The notes: generated by a model from the letters alone, not told the origin. 64,000 nt of DNA from Microcoleus sp. FACHB-672 (GCF_014695725.1 NZ_JACJOU010000016.1:155786-219785), one strand, 5' to 3'. Numbered from the stretch's first letter, positions 9,217-18,611 are shown. Program-made: numbers and translations.

Positions 9217-9550
9217 ATGGCTTGCTCTATTGAATTTAAGTTATTCGCTCCCAACAATAAAGCAGCAGAGTTAATTGGGTCATTCTCCGACTGGAAAGAA
9301 ATCCCGATGGAAAAAGATGAGGATGGCTACTTTCGGACATAGGTTGAGCTGGAAGATAGCATTTATCGCTATAAATTCCGGGTTCAGTTCGGTAAAAGTT
9401 TGGCCGGCTACTCAGTTCCTAACTTCCCGTTAGCGCGAATCTGGCGCGATTTAATCGACAATTGCGGTATAAACAGTTGTGGAGGGAACTATGATACTTG
9501 ACTTGCCAGAAACGACAGCAAAACTGTTAATTTTGCAGTCGGCTAAGTGA
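9217..9550 (+). pseudogene. Relic of a GH13 gene (N- and C-terminal ends only)
   Basis: Translation from ATG 9217 gives a close match to the first 60 residues of the GH13 enzyme at 1073-2725 (IEFKLFAP, LIGSFSDWKEIPM, YRYKFRVQ), with an in-frame TAG replacing Gln codon 42. The frame then jumps directly to the last 45 residues (LAGYSVPNFP against LGGYTIPNFP; MILDLPE against IMVDLPE), with a frameshift near 9480. About 440 codons, including the whole catalytic barrel, are missing. Divergence from the intact gene is well beyond a recent duplication, so this is an old paralogue that decayed. No function is possible. Confidence 0.85.
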
Positions 9551-9710
9551 ATGATGAGGAAGATTATTTAAGCACAGATAAACGCAGATTAGCTAAGCGG
9601 ATGTTTTAAAGGTTGAATCAGGCTTTGTGATTCTATTTAGGAGCCAAGCACTTGACGATGCTTTTCCCTTCTTTGGATATGAGAAGAAAAGATATTTTTA
9701 AAACGATCTC

Positions 9711-10493
9711 TTAGCCTAGTAGCAAAGATTGGCCGCCATCGATCCACATTTCAGTGCCAGTGATGTGGCTGGAAGCTTCGGAGGCTAGAAATAGCACTAA
9801 TTGTGCGACTTGTTCCGAGGTTCCGGGTTTGCCATCAGTTAAAGGAATTTGACCTTCGGGAAACTCCACCGGCTCCTTTACAGAGTCAATATTACGCTGT
9901 TCTGTATTTTGATCGATATTGGTGCTAATTGCCCCCGGACAAATTACATTGACGCGAATTCGGGACTCAGCAAGTTCTAGTGCAACCATTTTTGCGAAAG
10001 CAACTTGACCGGCTTTGGTGGAAGAATAAGCGGTTGCGCCGGTGTTGCTAAAGACGCGAGTGCCATTAATTGAAGAGGTGATGATTACTGAACCGCCTTG
10101 TTTTTTCAAATAAGGCACCGCATATTTAACGGTAAAAAATGTGCCGGTGAGGTTAACTTTGATCGTTTTTTCCCACTCTTCAGGTTTTAATTCCTCAATG
10201 GGTGCCCAAACACCATTAATGCCGGCGTTGGCAAAAACAATATCGAGCCGGCCCCACTTATCCGAAACTTGTTGATAAGCTTGTTGCATCTGATCGGCTT
10301 CTGAAATATCAGCAATCACCGACATTGCTTCACCGCCGCTTTGCTGAATCTGCTCAACCACTTCTTTCAATTCATCCTCTGTGCGTCCCAGCGCTGCCAC
10401 CTTCGTGCCTTCTTTGGCCAGCAATTTTGCAGCGGCTTTACCGATCCCAGAGCCTGCGCCGGTAATAAGCGCAACTTTATCTGTGAGTTGCAT
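9711..10493 (-). CDS. SDR-family NAD(P)-dependent oxidoreductase
   Basis: A 260-residue classical short-chain dehydrogenase. The dinucleotide motif TGAGSGIG is at residues 11-18, NAG at 89-91, and the catalytic Tyr156-x-x-x-Lys160 (YSSTK) with the Ser at 140-141. The C-terminal ITGTEMWIDGG is typical of glucose dehydrogenase/FabG-like enzymes. The Arg37 after the second strand suggests NADP preference, which is inference. The substrate cannot be deduced. It is divergent from the YihY gene with 79 bases between them, so their promoters share that gap. Confidence 0.9.
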   Translation of the reverse strand: MQLTDKVALITGAGSGIGKAAAKLLAKEGTKVAALGRTEDELKEVVEQIQQSGGEAMSVIADISEADQMQQAYQQVSDKWGRLDIVFANAGINGVWAPIEELKPEEWEKTIKVNLTGTFFTVKYAVPYLKKQGGSVIITSSINGTRVFSNTGATAYSSTKAGQVAFAKMVALELAESRIRVNVICPGAISTNIDQNTEQRNIDSVKEPVEFPEGQIPLTDGKPGTSEQVAQLVLFLASEASSHITGTEMWIDGGQSLLLG

Positions 10494-10572
10494 ACAATTT
10501 TTCTTCCTTTAGTTAGAAGAAACCTAACTTGTCAAAACGATAAAATTCATCCATCTAAAGGAGCAAAATGCC

Positions 10573-11706
10573 GTGAAAATTGACATAATCGGGCTACTCA
10601 AACAAACCTTTGCAGAGTGGCAAGAAGATAAAGCGTCGCGGCTAGCAGCAGCGCTGTCTTATTACACCGCATTTTCCCTTGCGCCGCTATTGATTATCGT
10701 AATTGCGATTGTCGCATTGGTTTTTGGCCAAGATGCCGCGCAAGGCGAAATTGTCGGACAAATTCAAGGTTTGGTTGGCGAGGAGGGTGCAAAAGCAATC
10801 GAAACCATGATTCAAAATTCCCGCAAGCCGGCTGAAGGCACAATTGCCACGATTATCAGTGTGGCTATTCTTTTATTTGGTGCCACCAACGTCTTCAACC
10901 AACTACAGGAATCGCTCAACACGATTTGGGAAGTTGCACCGAAGCCAGGGCGAGGCATTAAAGGGGCGATAAAAGACCGCTTCCCCTCCTTCGCAATGGT
11001 TCTCGGAATTGGCTTTTTACTGCTGGTTTCACTGGTTGTCAGCGCCGGACTTACGGCAGTGAGTAATTATTTAGGTCATCTTTTACCCAACCTCAGTATT
11101 GTGTGGCGAGTGGTTAACTTTCTGTTTTCCTTCGGTGTTATCACACTGCTGTTTGCGATGATTTACAGAGTCTTGCCAGACGCTAAAATTGCCTGGGGTG
11201 ATGTTTGGATTGGGGCAGCGATTACTTCTCTGCTATTTACGATAGGTAAATCTTTAATAGGGTTGTATTTAGGAAATAGCAGCGTCGGTTCAACTTATGG
11301 GGCTGCCGGCTCGTTTGTTGTGCTGCTGCTATGGGTGAATTATTCCGCGCAAATTCTGTTCTTTGGGGCTGAATTTACGCAGGTTTATGCAAATAAATAC
11401 GGCTCCAGAATTGTGCCGAATAAAAATGCTTTGCCCCTCACGGAAAAGGCTAGAGCCGGCGAAGGAATGCCCCGCACAAGTTATATGGAGATAGCTAGCG
11501 CTCAAGACGATGAAAAGCAAGCTGCCCATGAAAAAAACCGAGTTGCCGGCGACAACCGAGTTTCTACACAAGAGGCTGATGAGACGCCTGAGTATCAGCC
11601 GGTGAAGAAAAAGCCCCCACACCCGGCAGCCATTGCCCTCAGTGTGATGATTGGTGCTTATCGCAGCGGGACGAAGCTGTTGGGAATCAACAAAAATCGC
11701 CGTTAA
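10573..11706 (+). CDS. YihY/virulence factor BrkB family membrane protein
   Basis: A 377-residue inner-membrane protein. Residues 1-290 carry the YihY/BrkB (UPF0761) fold: a conserved cytoplasmic start (ASRLAAALSYYTAFSLAPLL), about six membrane helices, and the family signature GSTYGAAGSFVVLLLWVNYSAQI. The last 90 residues are charged and proline-containing, an extension longer than in many homologues, probably cytoplasmic. The start is GTG 10573 with AAGGAG 10 bases upstream; the nearer ATG at 10568 runs into a stop at once. The family's biochemical role is unsettled, and E. coli YihY is not RNase BN. Confidence 0.88.
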   Translation: MKIDIIGLLKQTFAEWQEDKASRLAAALSYYTAFSLAPLLIIVIAIVALVFGQDAAQGEIVGQIQGLVGEEGAKAIETMIQNSRKPAEGTIATIISVAILLFGATNVFNQLQESLNTIWEVAPKPGRGIKGAIKDRFPSFAMVLGIGFLLLVSLVVSAGLTAVSNYLGHLLPNLSIVWRVVNFLFSFGVITLLFAMIYRVLPDAKIAWGDVWIGAAITSLLFTIGKSLIGLYLGNSSVGSTYGAAGSFVVLLLWVNYSAQILFFGAEFTQVYANKYGSRIVPNKNALPLTEKARAGEGMPRTSYMEIASAQDDEKQAAHEKNRVAGDNRVSTQEADETPEYQPVKKKPPHPAAIALSVMIGAYRSGTKLLGINKNRR

Positions 11707-11740
11707 GCGAAATCTGACGAAGATAAAGGAAAGTTTTTAA

Positions 11741-14700
11741 TTACTTATTAAAGTAACCCCCAATTTGTTCTGCTAGAACTTGAACATTGGGGGTTTTCAT
11801 CATTTCTAGATGGTTGCCGGTAACTAAATGAACGTCTGTTCCCGACTCAGTCAGCTCACTCCATCCCATCGTTGGATCTTGACTGTCTGCACTTCCCTGT
11901 TCGCAACTTTTAAAAAGCGTAATTCGGTTAGGGTAAGTTTTGGGAGTATAGCTGAGAGTGGCTTGACTGTTAGCCTGAAAAACGCGAAACATTGACCGAA
12001 TGGTGAGTTGATTTAGCCTTCTCAATTTAGCCTCTTGCGGCATTAAATTAACCATTACTGCCTTTTCTAAAATAAACTTCAATGACCTACGATTTTTGAG
12101 TTGAAAAACCTTACTTAAACGAAGAAGATTACTTGTGAATGATTGTGTTTTATGCTTCTCCGAAACGTTCGTCAAATACAAGTAATCCAGAAGAAATGGC
12201 CAAATAGAGCGCCTGACCGTGTTAAAGAGAAATTTGCAACCATTCCAGAAAGAAAATTTGTTACCGGCAACAGGTGCAGCCGTGTCTAGCAAAGCGAGTA
12301 ACCCCACTTCCTCTCCTGCTTTTTGTAACTGTTGCGCCATCTCAAACGCAACCAACCCCCCAAAAGACCAACCGCCTAAAAAATAAGGCCCATTCGGCTG
12401 CACCGCCCGTAATGCTTTGATATAGTAAGCGGCCATTTCTTCAATGCGGGTTAAAGGAGATTGTTCGCCATCAATTCCGATGGGTTGCAATCCGTAAAAT
12501 GGTTGATTTTCTCCTAAATAATAGGCTAATTCATAATAAGGAAACACCACGCCAAAGATGGGATGAACACAGAAAAAAGGCGGATTAGAGCCTTTGGGCT
12601 GAATCGGAACTAAGGGCGACCATTTGAGAGATTTTGTTTCCGCAAATAAAGTATTAGCTAAACTTTCTATGGTGGGAGATAAGAAAAGGGAAGATAAGGG
12701 CAATTCGCGAGAAAATTGTTTGTGAATTTGCTCCATGAGGCGAATCGCTAGGAGTGAATCTCCTCCCAAGTCGAAGAAGCTATCGCCAACACTCACCCGC
12801 TCAACATTAAGAACTTCAGCCCAAATTTTTGCTAATGCTGACTCGGTTGGCGTGCGAGGAGAAATAAAGGTTTTTTGTCGTTGAAGGCGAGTTAAAGCAT
12901 TGGGTGCCGGCAAAGCACGACGATCCACTTTACCGCTGGGGGTTGCCGGCAGAGTATCTAGAATGACAAACTCTGAGGGCACCATATATTTTGGCAATTT
13001 ATCTTTGAGAAATTGCCGTAGAGTATTGATCAGGGATGAGGGATCAGCAATCGAGTTAGCCGACACGAGATAAGCCACGATTCGCTGATTAACAGAAATA
13101 TCCTCTAAAACGATTACAACTGCTTTTCTAATTGCTGGATATTGATTAATAACCGCTTCAATTTCTCCCAATTCTATGCGAAACCCACGTATTTTTACTT
13201 GCTGATCAATGCGACCTAAAAATTCAATCTTGCCATCGGGTAAATAACGCGCTAAATCCCCTGTTTTATACAGCCTAGAAGGTTGAAGGGATAAAATTCT
13301 TCCTTTCTCCCTAAAAGGGTTAGGAATAAACCTTTCTGCTGTCAATTCAGGCCGGCAAAGGTAGCCTCGCGCCAACCCATCACCGGCAATGTACAATTCG
13401 CCGGTAATGCCAATCGGTGCCGGCTGTAAATTTCGGTCTAATATATAAACTTGAGTATTCAGAATTGGACGACCAATTGACGGTTTTTTACTATCATCAC
13501 TAATTTCTGCAAGGGTTGCCCAAACCGTGGTTTCAGTTGGCCCATAAGCGTTAAAAAATCGACGACCGGCAGCCCAACGCTTTACAATATTTTGAGAGCA
13601 AGATTCGCCGGCACAAATAATTGTTTGTAATGCCGGAAGTTTTTCTGCCGGCAACACGGCTAGCGCTGCCGGTGGTAGGGTAATGTGAGTTATTGCTTGT
13701 TTTTGTAATAGCTGAATTAAAGGTTGTCCCGGTAAAAGTGATTCTTTTTTTGCTAGGTATAAAGTTGCGCCGGCTTGCAGCGCCATCACAATTTCAAAAA
13801 TTGAAGCATCAAAACTCAAAGAGGCAAATTGCAAAACGCGGTGACTTGGCTTTAAATTAAATGCATCAATTTGAGATTCTACCAGGTTGCACAGTCCCCG
13901 GTGTTCGACTAAAACACCTTTTGGCTGTCCCGTCGATCCAGAGGTATAAATTACATAAGCGAGGTTGCCGGTTGTGACGTTGCTTGATGGGTTTTCTTTG
14001 CTGTGTCGGGAAACATTATTTTTGTCTTTACCCAGATAAATAATAGAAAATTCATGCTGCCGGCTTTCTCTATTTTCCCAAAATAACGGGGTTGAAATTG
14101 AATCAGTTACCAAGATGGATACCTGAGCATCTTCTAACATGAAATTCAAGCGTTCTTGGGGATAGCTTGGATCTAAAGGTAGGTAAGCCCCACCGGCTTT
14201 GAAGATCCCCAGCAGCGCCACTATCATTTCAATAGAACGTTCTAGGCAAATCCCAACTAAAACCTCTGGCTTTACTCCCATTTTTTGCAAGTAATGGGCG
14301 AGTTGATTTGCGCGGTAGTTCAGTTCGCGATAAGTTAATCTTTCGTTTTCAAAAACAATTGCGGCTGCCTCCGGGTAGCGTTCTACTTGCGCTTCAAATA
14401 AGTGATGGAAACAGCGCCTATTTTGAGATACAGTTATATTAAATTTTCCTAATAATTTATGCCGCTCTGCCTCAGTTAAAATTTGCAAATAACCGATGTG
14501 CTGTTCGGGATCGATAATAATATTTTCTAAAAGAATTTGGAAATGTCCCAACATTCGGCTAATGGTTGCCGGCTCGAATAAATCCGTGCTGTAGACCACT
14601 TGGCCTTTCAACCCTTCTAAATCTTGCCACAGGTGGAATTCTAAATCTAATTTTGCGGTGCCTGGGTCAAATTCAAATAATTTTAGGGTTAATCCGGGTA

Positions 14701-15874
14701 ATTCTAGGGTTTCTACCGGAGTATTTTGCAGGGAGAAAGCAATTTGAAATAAAGGATTTCGGCTTAAATCTCGCTCTGGATGCAGTTCTTCAACTAATTT
14801 TTCAAAGGGTAAATCTTGATGGGCATAAGCTCCGAGGGCAACCTCTTTAACCCGACTGAGTAATTCTAGAAACGTTGGATTTCCTGATAGGTTAGTTCGC
14901 AATACTAAACTATTGACAAAGAAACCGATGAGTGATTCAATTTCGCTGCGGTTGCGACCGGCAATCGGTGATCCAATCGCAATATCTTCAGCGCCGGTGT
15001 AGCGATACAGCAACGTCTGAAATGCGGCAAGCAAAGTGATGAATAACGTTACCCCTTGCCGGCTGCTCAATGCCTCCAGCGCCTCACTCAATGCCGGTGG
15101 CAACACCCACAATTGTTTTGCGCCTCGGTAGGTGGGAACTGCCGGCCTTGGTCGATCTGTGGGTAAATTTAGCATTTCTATCCCCTCTAGCTGCTGCCGC
15201 CAGTAAGCGAGCTGGGTTTCCTGCACAGAATCGCGCAACCATTCGCGCTGCCACTCCGCAAAATCGGCATACTGAATAGGAAGTTCTGGTAAAGCTGGGG
15301 AATTGCTCAATTTTGCATTTTTAGCCGCAAAAGCTGGGTAAAGCACCCCGATTTCTCGAATCAGCACCCCCATTGACCAACCATCGGCAACAATATGATG
15401 TAAATTCAGCAGCAGCAAGGATTCAGCGGCATCCATTTGTAGCAGCGTCACGCGGATTAAAGGGCCGGCTTTTAAATTGAACGGACGCTCAAACTCTGCT
15501 TTCACCCGTCGCCGCGCTGCTGTTGCCCGTTCAGCTGCCGGCAAGTGCTGCAAGTGTGCGATTGCTATCGACACTTTCAAGCAAGGGGCGATCGCTTGCA
15601 TGGGTTGCCCCTCAATAGCGATAAACGTTGTGCGTAAAGTTTCATGCCGGCGCACAATTTCGTTAAAAGTCTCCTCTAACGCTGCTAAATTCAGAGTGCC
15701 GGTGAGACGAAGCGCACATCCCACATTATAAAAAGGGTTGCCGGGAACGAGCCGGTGCAGAAACCACAGCCGCTGCTGAGCGAACGATGCCGGAAAAACA
15801 AAGACTTCTTCTTGATCGGTATTGGCTTCTGTCTCATCAGCCGTGAAGTGGTTACCGGCAAGGTTTTGGCTCAT
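11741..15874 (-). CDS. Single-module non-ribosomal peptide synthetase (C-A-PCP-TE)
   Basis: A 1377-residue one-module NRPS. Condensation domain at about 25-460 with active HHIVADG (159-165); adenylation domain at about 480-990 (YTSGSTGQPKGV, AYGPTETTVW, YKTGDLARY); carrier domain at about 1000-1075 with the phosphopantetheine Ser in LGGDSLLA; thioesterase at about 1095-1377 with nucleophile Ser in GWSFGG. Reading the pocket residues by alignment to GrsA gives DAFTIAAVWK, closest to aromatic (Phe-like) codes; this is my estimate. I start at ATG 15874 (MSQNLAG); an in-frame TTG 42 bases upstream is less likely. The N-terminal C domain needs an acyl or peptidyl donor, yet no partner synthetase or MbtH gene is nearby. 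The product could be an acylated or dipeptide-type compound. Confidence 0.93.
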   Translation of the reverse strand: MSQNLAGNHFTADETEANTDQEEVFVFPASFAQQRLWFLHRLVPGNPFYNVGCALRLTGTLNLAALEETFNEIVRRHETLRTTFIAIEGQPMQAIAPCLKVSIAIAHLQHLPAAERATAARRRVKAEFERPFNLKAGPLIRVTLLQMDAAESLLLLNLHHIVADGWSMGVLIREIGVLYPAFAAKNAKLSNSPALPELPIQYADFAEWQREWLRDSVQETQLAYWRQQLEGIEMLNLPTDRPRPAVPTYRGAKQLWVLPPALSEALEALSSRQGVTLFITLLAAFQTLLYRYTGAEDIAIGSPIAGRNRSEIESLIGFFVNSLVLRTNLSGNPTFLELLSRVKEVALGAYAHQDLPFEKLVEELHPERDLSRNPLFQIAFSLQNTPVETLELPGLTLKLFEFDPGTAKLDLEFHLWQDLEGLKGQVVYSTDLFEPATISRMLGHFQILLENIIIDPEQHIGYLQILTEAERHKLLGKFNITVSQNRRCFHHLFEAQVERYPEAAAIVFENERLTYRELNYRANQLAHYLQKMGVKPEVLVGICLERSIEMIVALLGIFKAGGAYLPLDPSYPQERLNFMLEDAQVSILVTDSISTPLFWENRESRQHEFSIIYLGKDKNNVSRHSKENPSSNVTTGNLAYVIYTSGSTGQPKGVLVEHRGLCNLVESQIDAFNLKPSHRVLQFASLSFDASIFEIVMALQAGATLYLAKKESLLPGQPLIQLLQKQAITHITLPPAALAVLPAEKLPALQTIICAGESCSQNIVKRWAAGRRFFNAYGPTETTVWATLAEISDDSKKPSIGRPILNTQVYILDRNLQPAPIGITGELYIAGDGLARGYLCRPELTAERFIPNPFREKGRILSLQPSRLYKTGDLARYLPDGKIEFLGRIDQQVKIRGFRIELGEIEAVINQYPAIRKAVVIVLEDISVNQRIVAYLVSANSIADPSSLINTLRQFLKDKLPKYMVPSEFVILDTLPATPSGKVDRRALPAPNALTRLQRQKTFISPRTPTESALAKIWAEVLNVERVSVGDSFFDLGGDSLLAIRLMEQIHKQFSRELPLSSLFLSPTIESLANTLFAETKSLKWSPLVPIQPKGSNPPFFCVHPIFGVVFPYYELAYYLGENQPFYGLQPIGIDGEQSPLTRIEEMAAYYIKALRAVQPNGPYFLGGWSFGGLVAFEMAQQLQKAGEEVGLLALLDTAAPVAGNKFSFWNGCKFLFNTVRRSIWPFLLDYLYLTNVSEKHKTQSFTSNLLRLSKVFQLKNRRSLKFILEKAVMVNLMPQEAKLRRLNQLTIRSMFRVFQANSQATLSYTPKTYPNRITLFKSCEQGSADSQDPTMGWSELTESGTDVHLVTGNHLEMMKTPNVQVLAEQIGGYFNK

Positions 15875-16608
15875 CTTTGGGAATCTCTCAATCTTAGAAA
15901 TAGTAAGGCGTATCAAACACTATTTAGTTTCGGCTATATACAAGTTTTATGTTCACCAGTCATGTAAAGTCCGCTTATCCCTTTCTCCAAATTTGCGGCT
16001 TGTACGGAAATTAACCACTTGACAATCTTTAACATTGACAATAGCGGAATAAATGTGACTTAGATTACATTGAAATTATTTAGCAAGCCTTCTCAAAAAA
16101 AAGGATCGGGGCAGAAATATTATAGGCCGGCTCTTAGCCTATCAGCTCACTCAACCTTAAGATTTACGACTAGAGACTAAGTGGATGGGGCGCGATCTCT
16201 CTCTATAGAGGAGTGCGCGTCTGCCCCGACAGTTGTTATCTTGAGAGAAGTGAACAAGCACCACCTAACGCTTGCTGGGTCGCTAAAAAATTATAGCGGG
16301 ACATCACCGAAGATCGGCTTCAGATGTATAAATGGTGAAACAAAAATTGACAGGAGAGGATGAGGAGTTTTTGTTGCTTTCGTCACTTTGCTAGAGATGA
16401 TTATCATCAGCAAACTACATTCCCTCAGCCCTCCTAGCAGTGGCATTTCGTACACCAAACTCTTTTAGTGACTGGCAGAGAGTACCCATTCTTAGAAGAG
16501 CCTGACTGAATAATTATTCTGAAGTCAGATAAATCGATCTCTTTAAAAAGGGATTTGACAGACAAGTTTCTAAAATCCACAAATCAAGTAAGACAGGAAA
16601 ACATTGTT
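15875..16608. other. Long spacer between NRPS and the repeat-protein gene
   Basis: 734 bases without a supported gene; small frames at 15755-16022 and 16181-16363 lack ribosome sites. TTGACAAT occurs twice, 16 bases apart (16019-16026 and 16035-16042), and may be paired -35-like or operator elements. The two genes diverge, so both promoters lie here. Confidence 0.4.
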
Positions 16609-18141
16609 ATGACTGACAACAAAAAGCCGTTTGATATCAAAGACGACCTTACTGACCCCGCGATCTTGAAACCTGAAGCTCAAAAAAGTGACGAAATCAT
16701 TGTTTTGAGCGAAAGTAAAGAGATTTCTAACCTGCAGGACGAAAGCGCTCAGCCCCAGTCTGGCGGTGGGATTAATACAGTCGGCGCAACCATTGGCGCG
16801 ACTGCCGGTGGCGTTGCCGGTGCAACCATTGGCCGTTTAGTCGGTGGTAGAGCCGGTGCTGCGCTTGGTGCAATTGCCGGCGCTGTTGCCGGTGGACTCG
16901 CAGGAAATGAAGCAGCCGAAGGTTTGAGCCACACCGTTGAAGAAGTCGTAGATGTCGTTAAAGACGTTGCTCAAGGTGTGAGCCACCAGGTTGAAGATAT
17001 CGGGGGTGCCGCAAAAGGTGTGATTGAGGAAGTCAAGCCCTCTGTTAAAAACATTGCCGACTCCGTTCAGCATACCGTTGAAGATGTCAGACCGGCAGTA
17101 AAAGACATTGCACAATCCGTTCAGCATACCGTTGAGGATGTCGGGCCTTCTGTTAAAGGCATTGCCGACTCTGTTAAGGATACCGTTGACGATGTCAGAC
17201 CCTCTGTTAAAGGCATTGCAGAATCCGTTAAGGATACCGTTAACGATGTCAGACCGGCTGTTGCAGACGCAGCAAACACCATGAAAGACGCGGTTGCAGA
17301 GGTTAAACCGTCTGTAATCAATGCCGCGCACTCTGTGAGCAATGCGGTAGATGAAGTTAAACCTTCTGTTGTCGATGCCGTTAAGGATAGCGCCAGCAGC
17401 GTCAAATCTTCGGTTCGCGGTGTGGCAAACTCTGTCAGCAATGCGGCTGAAGAAGTCAAACCCTCTGTCGTCGATGCCGTTAAAGGTAGCGCCCAAGAAA
17501 TTAAGTCTTCGGTTCGCGGTGTGGCCAACTCCGTCTCAGATACGGCAGAACAAGTCAAACCCTCGGTTGTTGATGCCGTTAAAGGTAGCGCTGAAGAAGT
17601 GAAGTCTTCGGTTCGCGGTGTAGCGCATTCCGTCAGCGATACAGCAGAACAAGTTAAACCCTCAGTTGTCGATACCGTTAAAGGGACTGCTGAAGATGTG
17701 AAGTCTTCTGTCAAAGGCACAGGCAACGCCATTCAAGGTGCCGCGAAGGATGTTGAGTCCTCCACGCACCAAGCCGCTGAACGAATCAAACAGTCTGAGA
17801 CTGACACTGTCAAGCTGCATGATGAGCGACGTGCGCCTGCCATTCCGCCCATCGTAACCAGTGAAGTGGGAATGGGATTGCCACCTGTTCAAGAGCAGGT
17901 AGTGGATCATCCGCCCTATATAGCGCCTCCAGTGCCCCCCATGCGTCCTAGCGACATCAAACTCTCTGCTAGTACGCCTGAAATTCCTGAGCCGATTGTC
18001 GGTCGTGATTCCCTAAATGTTCGCAAAGAAGTCGAAATCGACAACATTCTGGAAGCTGACGAACCGATTGGTCGGGAACGTTTAGCACGTGAGATTCCCC
18101 CCAAGAACATCAACGACAAGAAATCGAAAAAAGGCAAGTAA
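16609..18141 (+). CDS. Glycine-zipper protein with LEA-like amphipathic repeats
   Basis: A 510-residue protein with three parts. Residues 1-55 are acidic and soluble. Residues 57-100 form a glycine-zipper segment (GATIGATAGGVAGATIGR and more), a type that inserts in or packs against membranes. Residues 142-381 are built of six 18-residue and then four 33-residue repeats (pattern VKPSVxxIAxSVxxTVxD), which should form long amphipathic helices as in group 3 LEA and apolipoprotein-like proteins. A proline-rich acidic/basic tail follows. ATG 16609 has AGGA 9-10 bases upstream; the in-frame TTG at 16555 is less likely. No signal peptide. A membrane- or desiccation-protection role is inference. A strong terminator follows. 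Confidence 0.8.
   Translation: MTDNKKPFDIKDDLTDPAILKPEAQKSDEIIVLSESKEISNLQDESAQPQSGGGINTVGATIGATAGGVAGATIGRLVGGRAGAALGAIAGAVAGGLAGNEAAEGLSHTVEEVVDVVKDVAQGVSHQVEDIGGAAKGVIEEVKPSVKNIADSVQHTVEDVRPAVKDIAQSVQHTVEDVGPSVKGIADSVKDTVDDVRPSVKGIAESVKDTVNDVRPAVADAANTMKDAVAEVKPSVINAAHSVSNAVDEVKPSVVDAVKDSASSVKSSVRGVANSVSNAAEEVKPSVVDAVKGSAQEIKSSVRGVANSVSDTAEQVKPSVVDAVKGSAEEVKSSVRGVAHSVSDTAEQVKPSVVDTVKGTAEDVKSSVKGTGNAIQGAAKDVESSTHQAAERIKQSETDTVKLHDERRAPAIPPIVTSEVGMGLPPVQEQVVDHPPYIAPPVPPMRPSDIKLSASTPEIPEPIVGRDSLNVRKEVEIDNILEADEPIGRERLAREIPPKNINDKKSKKGK
17032..17751 (+). repeat. In-frame tandem repeats: 6 x 54 bp then 4 x 99 bp
   Basis: Units begin at a Val codon at 17032, 17086, 17140, 17194, 17248 and 17302 (54-bp period), then at 17356, 17455, 17554 and 17653 (99-bp period, ending 17751). 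The 99-bp unit equals one 54-bp unit plus 45 bp, so the longer repeat looks like a later amplification of a fused unit. Eighteen residues equal five alpha-helical turns. Confidence 0.9.
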
Positions 18142-18191
18142 ATTTTGCTTGAACTGACTGGGTTGCGTCTAGCTTCCAGTTAGCAACTAAG

Positions 18192-18225
18192 AAGGGTGGG
18201 TTAATGATTAACTCACCCTTTTTTT
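18192..18225 (+). terminator. Strong intrinsic terminator
   Basis: GGGTGGGTTAA (18194-18204) pairs with TTAACTCACCC (18208-18218) with one G-U pair and a 3-base loop, followed by seven T residues. It lies about 50 bases after the glycine-zipper repeat gene. Confidence 0.9.
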
Positions 18226-18228
18226 CAT

Positions 18229-18549
18229 CTATTTAAAACATAAACAATCGGGCAGATCATAATAGCCTGTCCCAGAGGCAACTATCGCTGATGCAGGAAA
18301 CGGGCAAAGTCCAAGAGTTCTTGCCGGCGTTCGCAGCAGTTTCAAACTTTCAGCACTAAAAATTACCAACCGCGTCTTCAACCCCTTGCCAAATAGTCTC
18401 CCGTGTCCCACTCCTAACGCCACCTGCCGCAAAACCCCTAACTTCTGACCATAAGTCAACAACGATGGCTTTTGCCCTTGACATTCCCAGATATACAGCT
18501 TATACTCAGAGAGTACCTCTAAGCTTTTTTTGGAAGGGAAAAGGTACAA
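18229..18549 (-). CDS. Uncertain 106-codon ORF, possible gene remnant
   Basis: An open frame on the minus strand with plausible protein composition (SLLTYGQKLGVLRQVALGVG, then GTGYYDLPDC). The only start is a TTG at 18549 without a ribosome site; there is no internal Met or upstream extension because a TAG lies just before. It does not match a family I can name. It could be the 3' end of a truncated gene or chance. It lies head to head with the DUF4258 gene. Confidence 0.3.
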   Translation of the reverse strand: MYLFPSKKSLEVLSEYKLYIWECQGQKPSLLTYGQKLGVLRQVALGVGHGRLFGKGLKTRLVIFSAESLKLLRTPARTLGLCPFPASAIVASGTGYYDLPDCLCFK

Positions 18550-18553
18550 TATA

Positions 18554-18594
18554 TACTAAATATATCACTTACGCTACTAAATACATCACTTACG
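18554..18594. repeat. 21-bp tandem pair upstream of the DUF4258 gene
   Basis: TACTAAATATATCACTTACG (18554-18573) is repeated at 18575-18594 with one change, a 21-bp period equal to two helical turns. It lies 18 bases before the ATG at 18612, where a repressor site would be expected. Confidence 0.55.
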
Positions 18595-18611
18595 TTAATA
18601 TACAAAGTTCT

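Noticed and set aside
16837..17732. Long minus-strand ORFs (219 and 203 codons) opposite the repeat gene
   Set aside because: They are mirror frames of the repetitive plus-strand gene, with no ribosome sites.
17032..17751. Regular 54/99-bp repeats could suggest a CRISPR-like or minisatellite array
   Set aside because: All units are in one open frame with synonymous variation and no unique spacers, so they are protein repeats.
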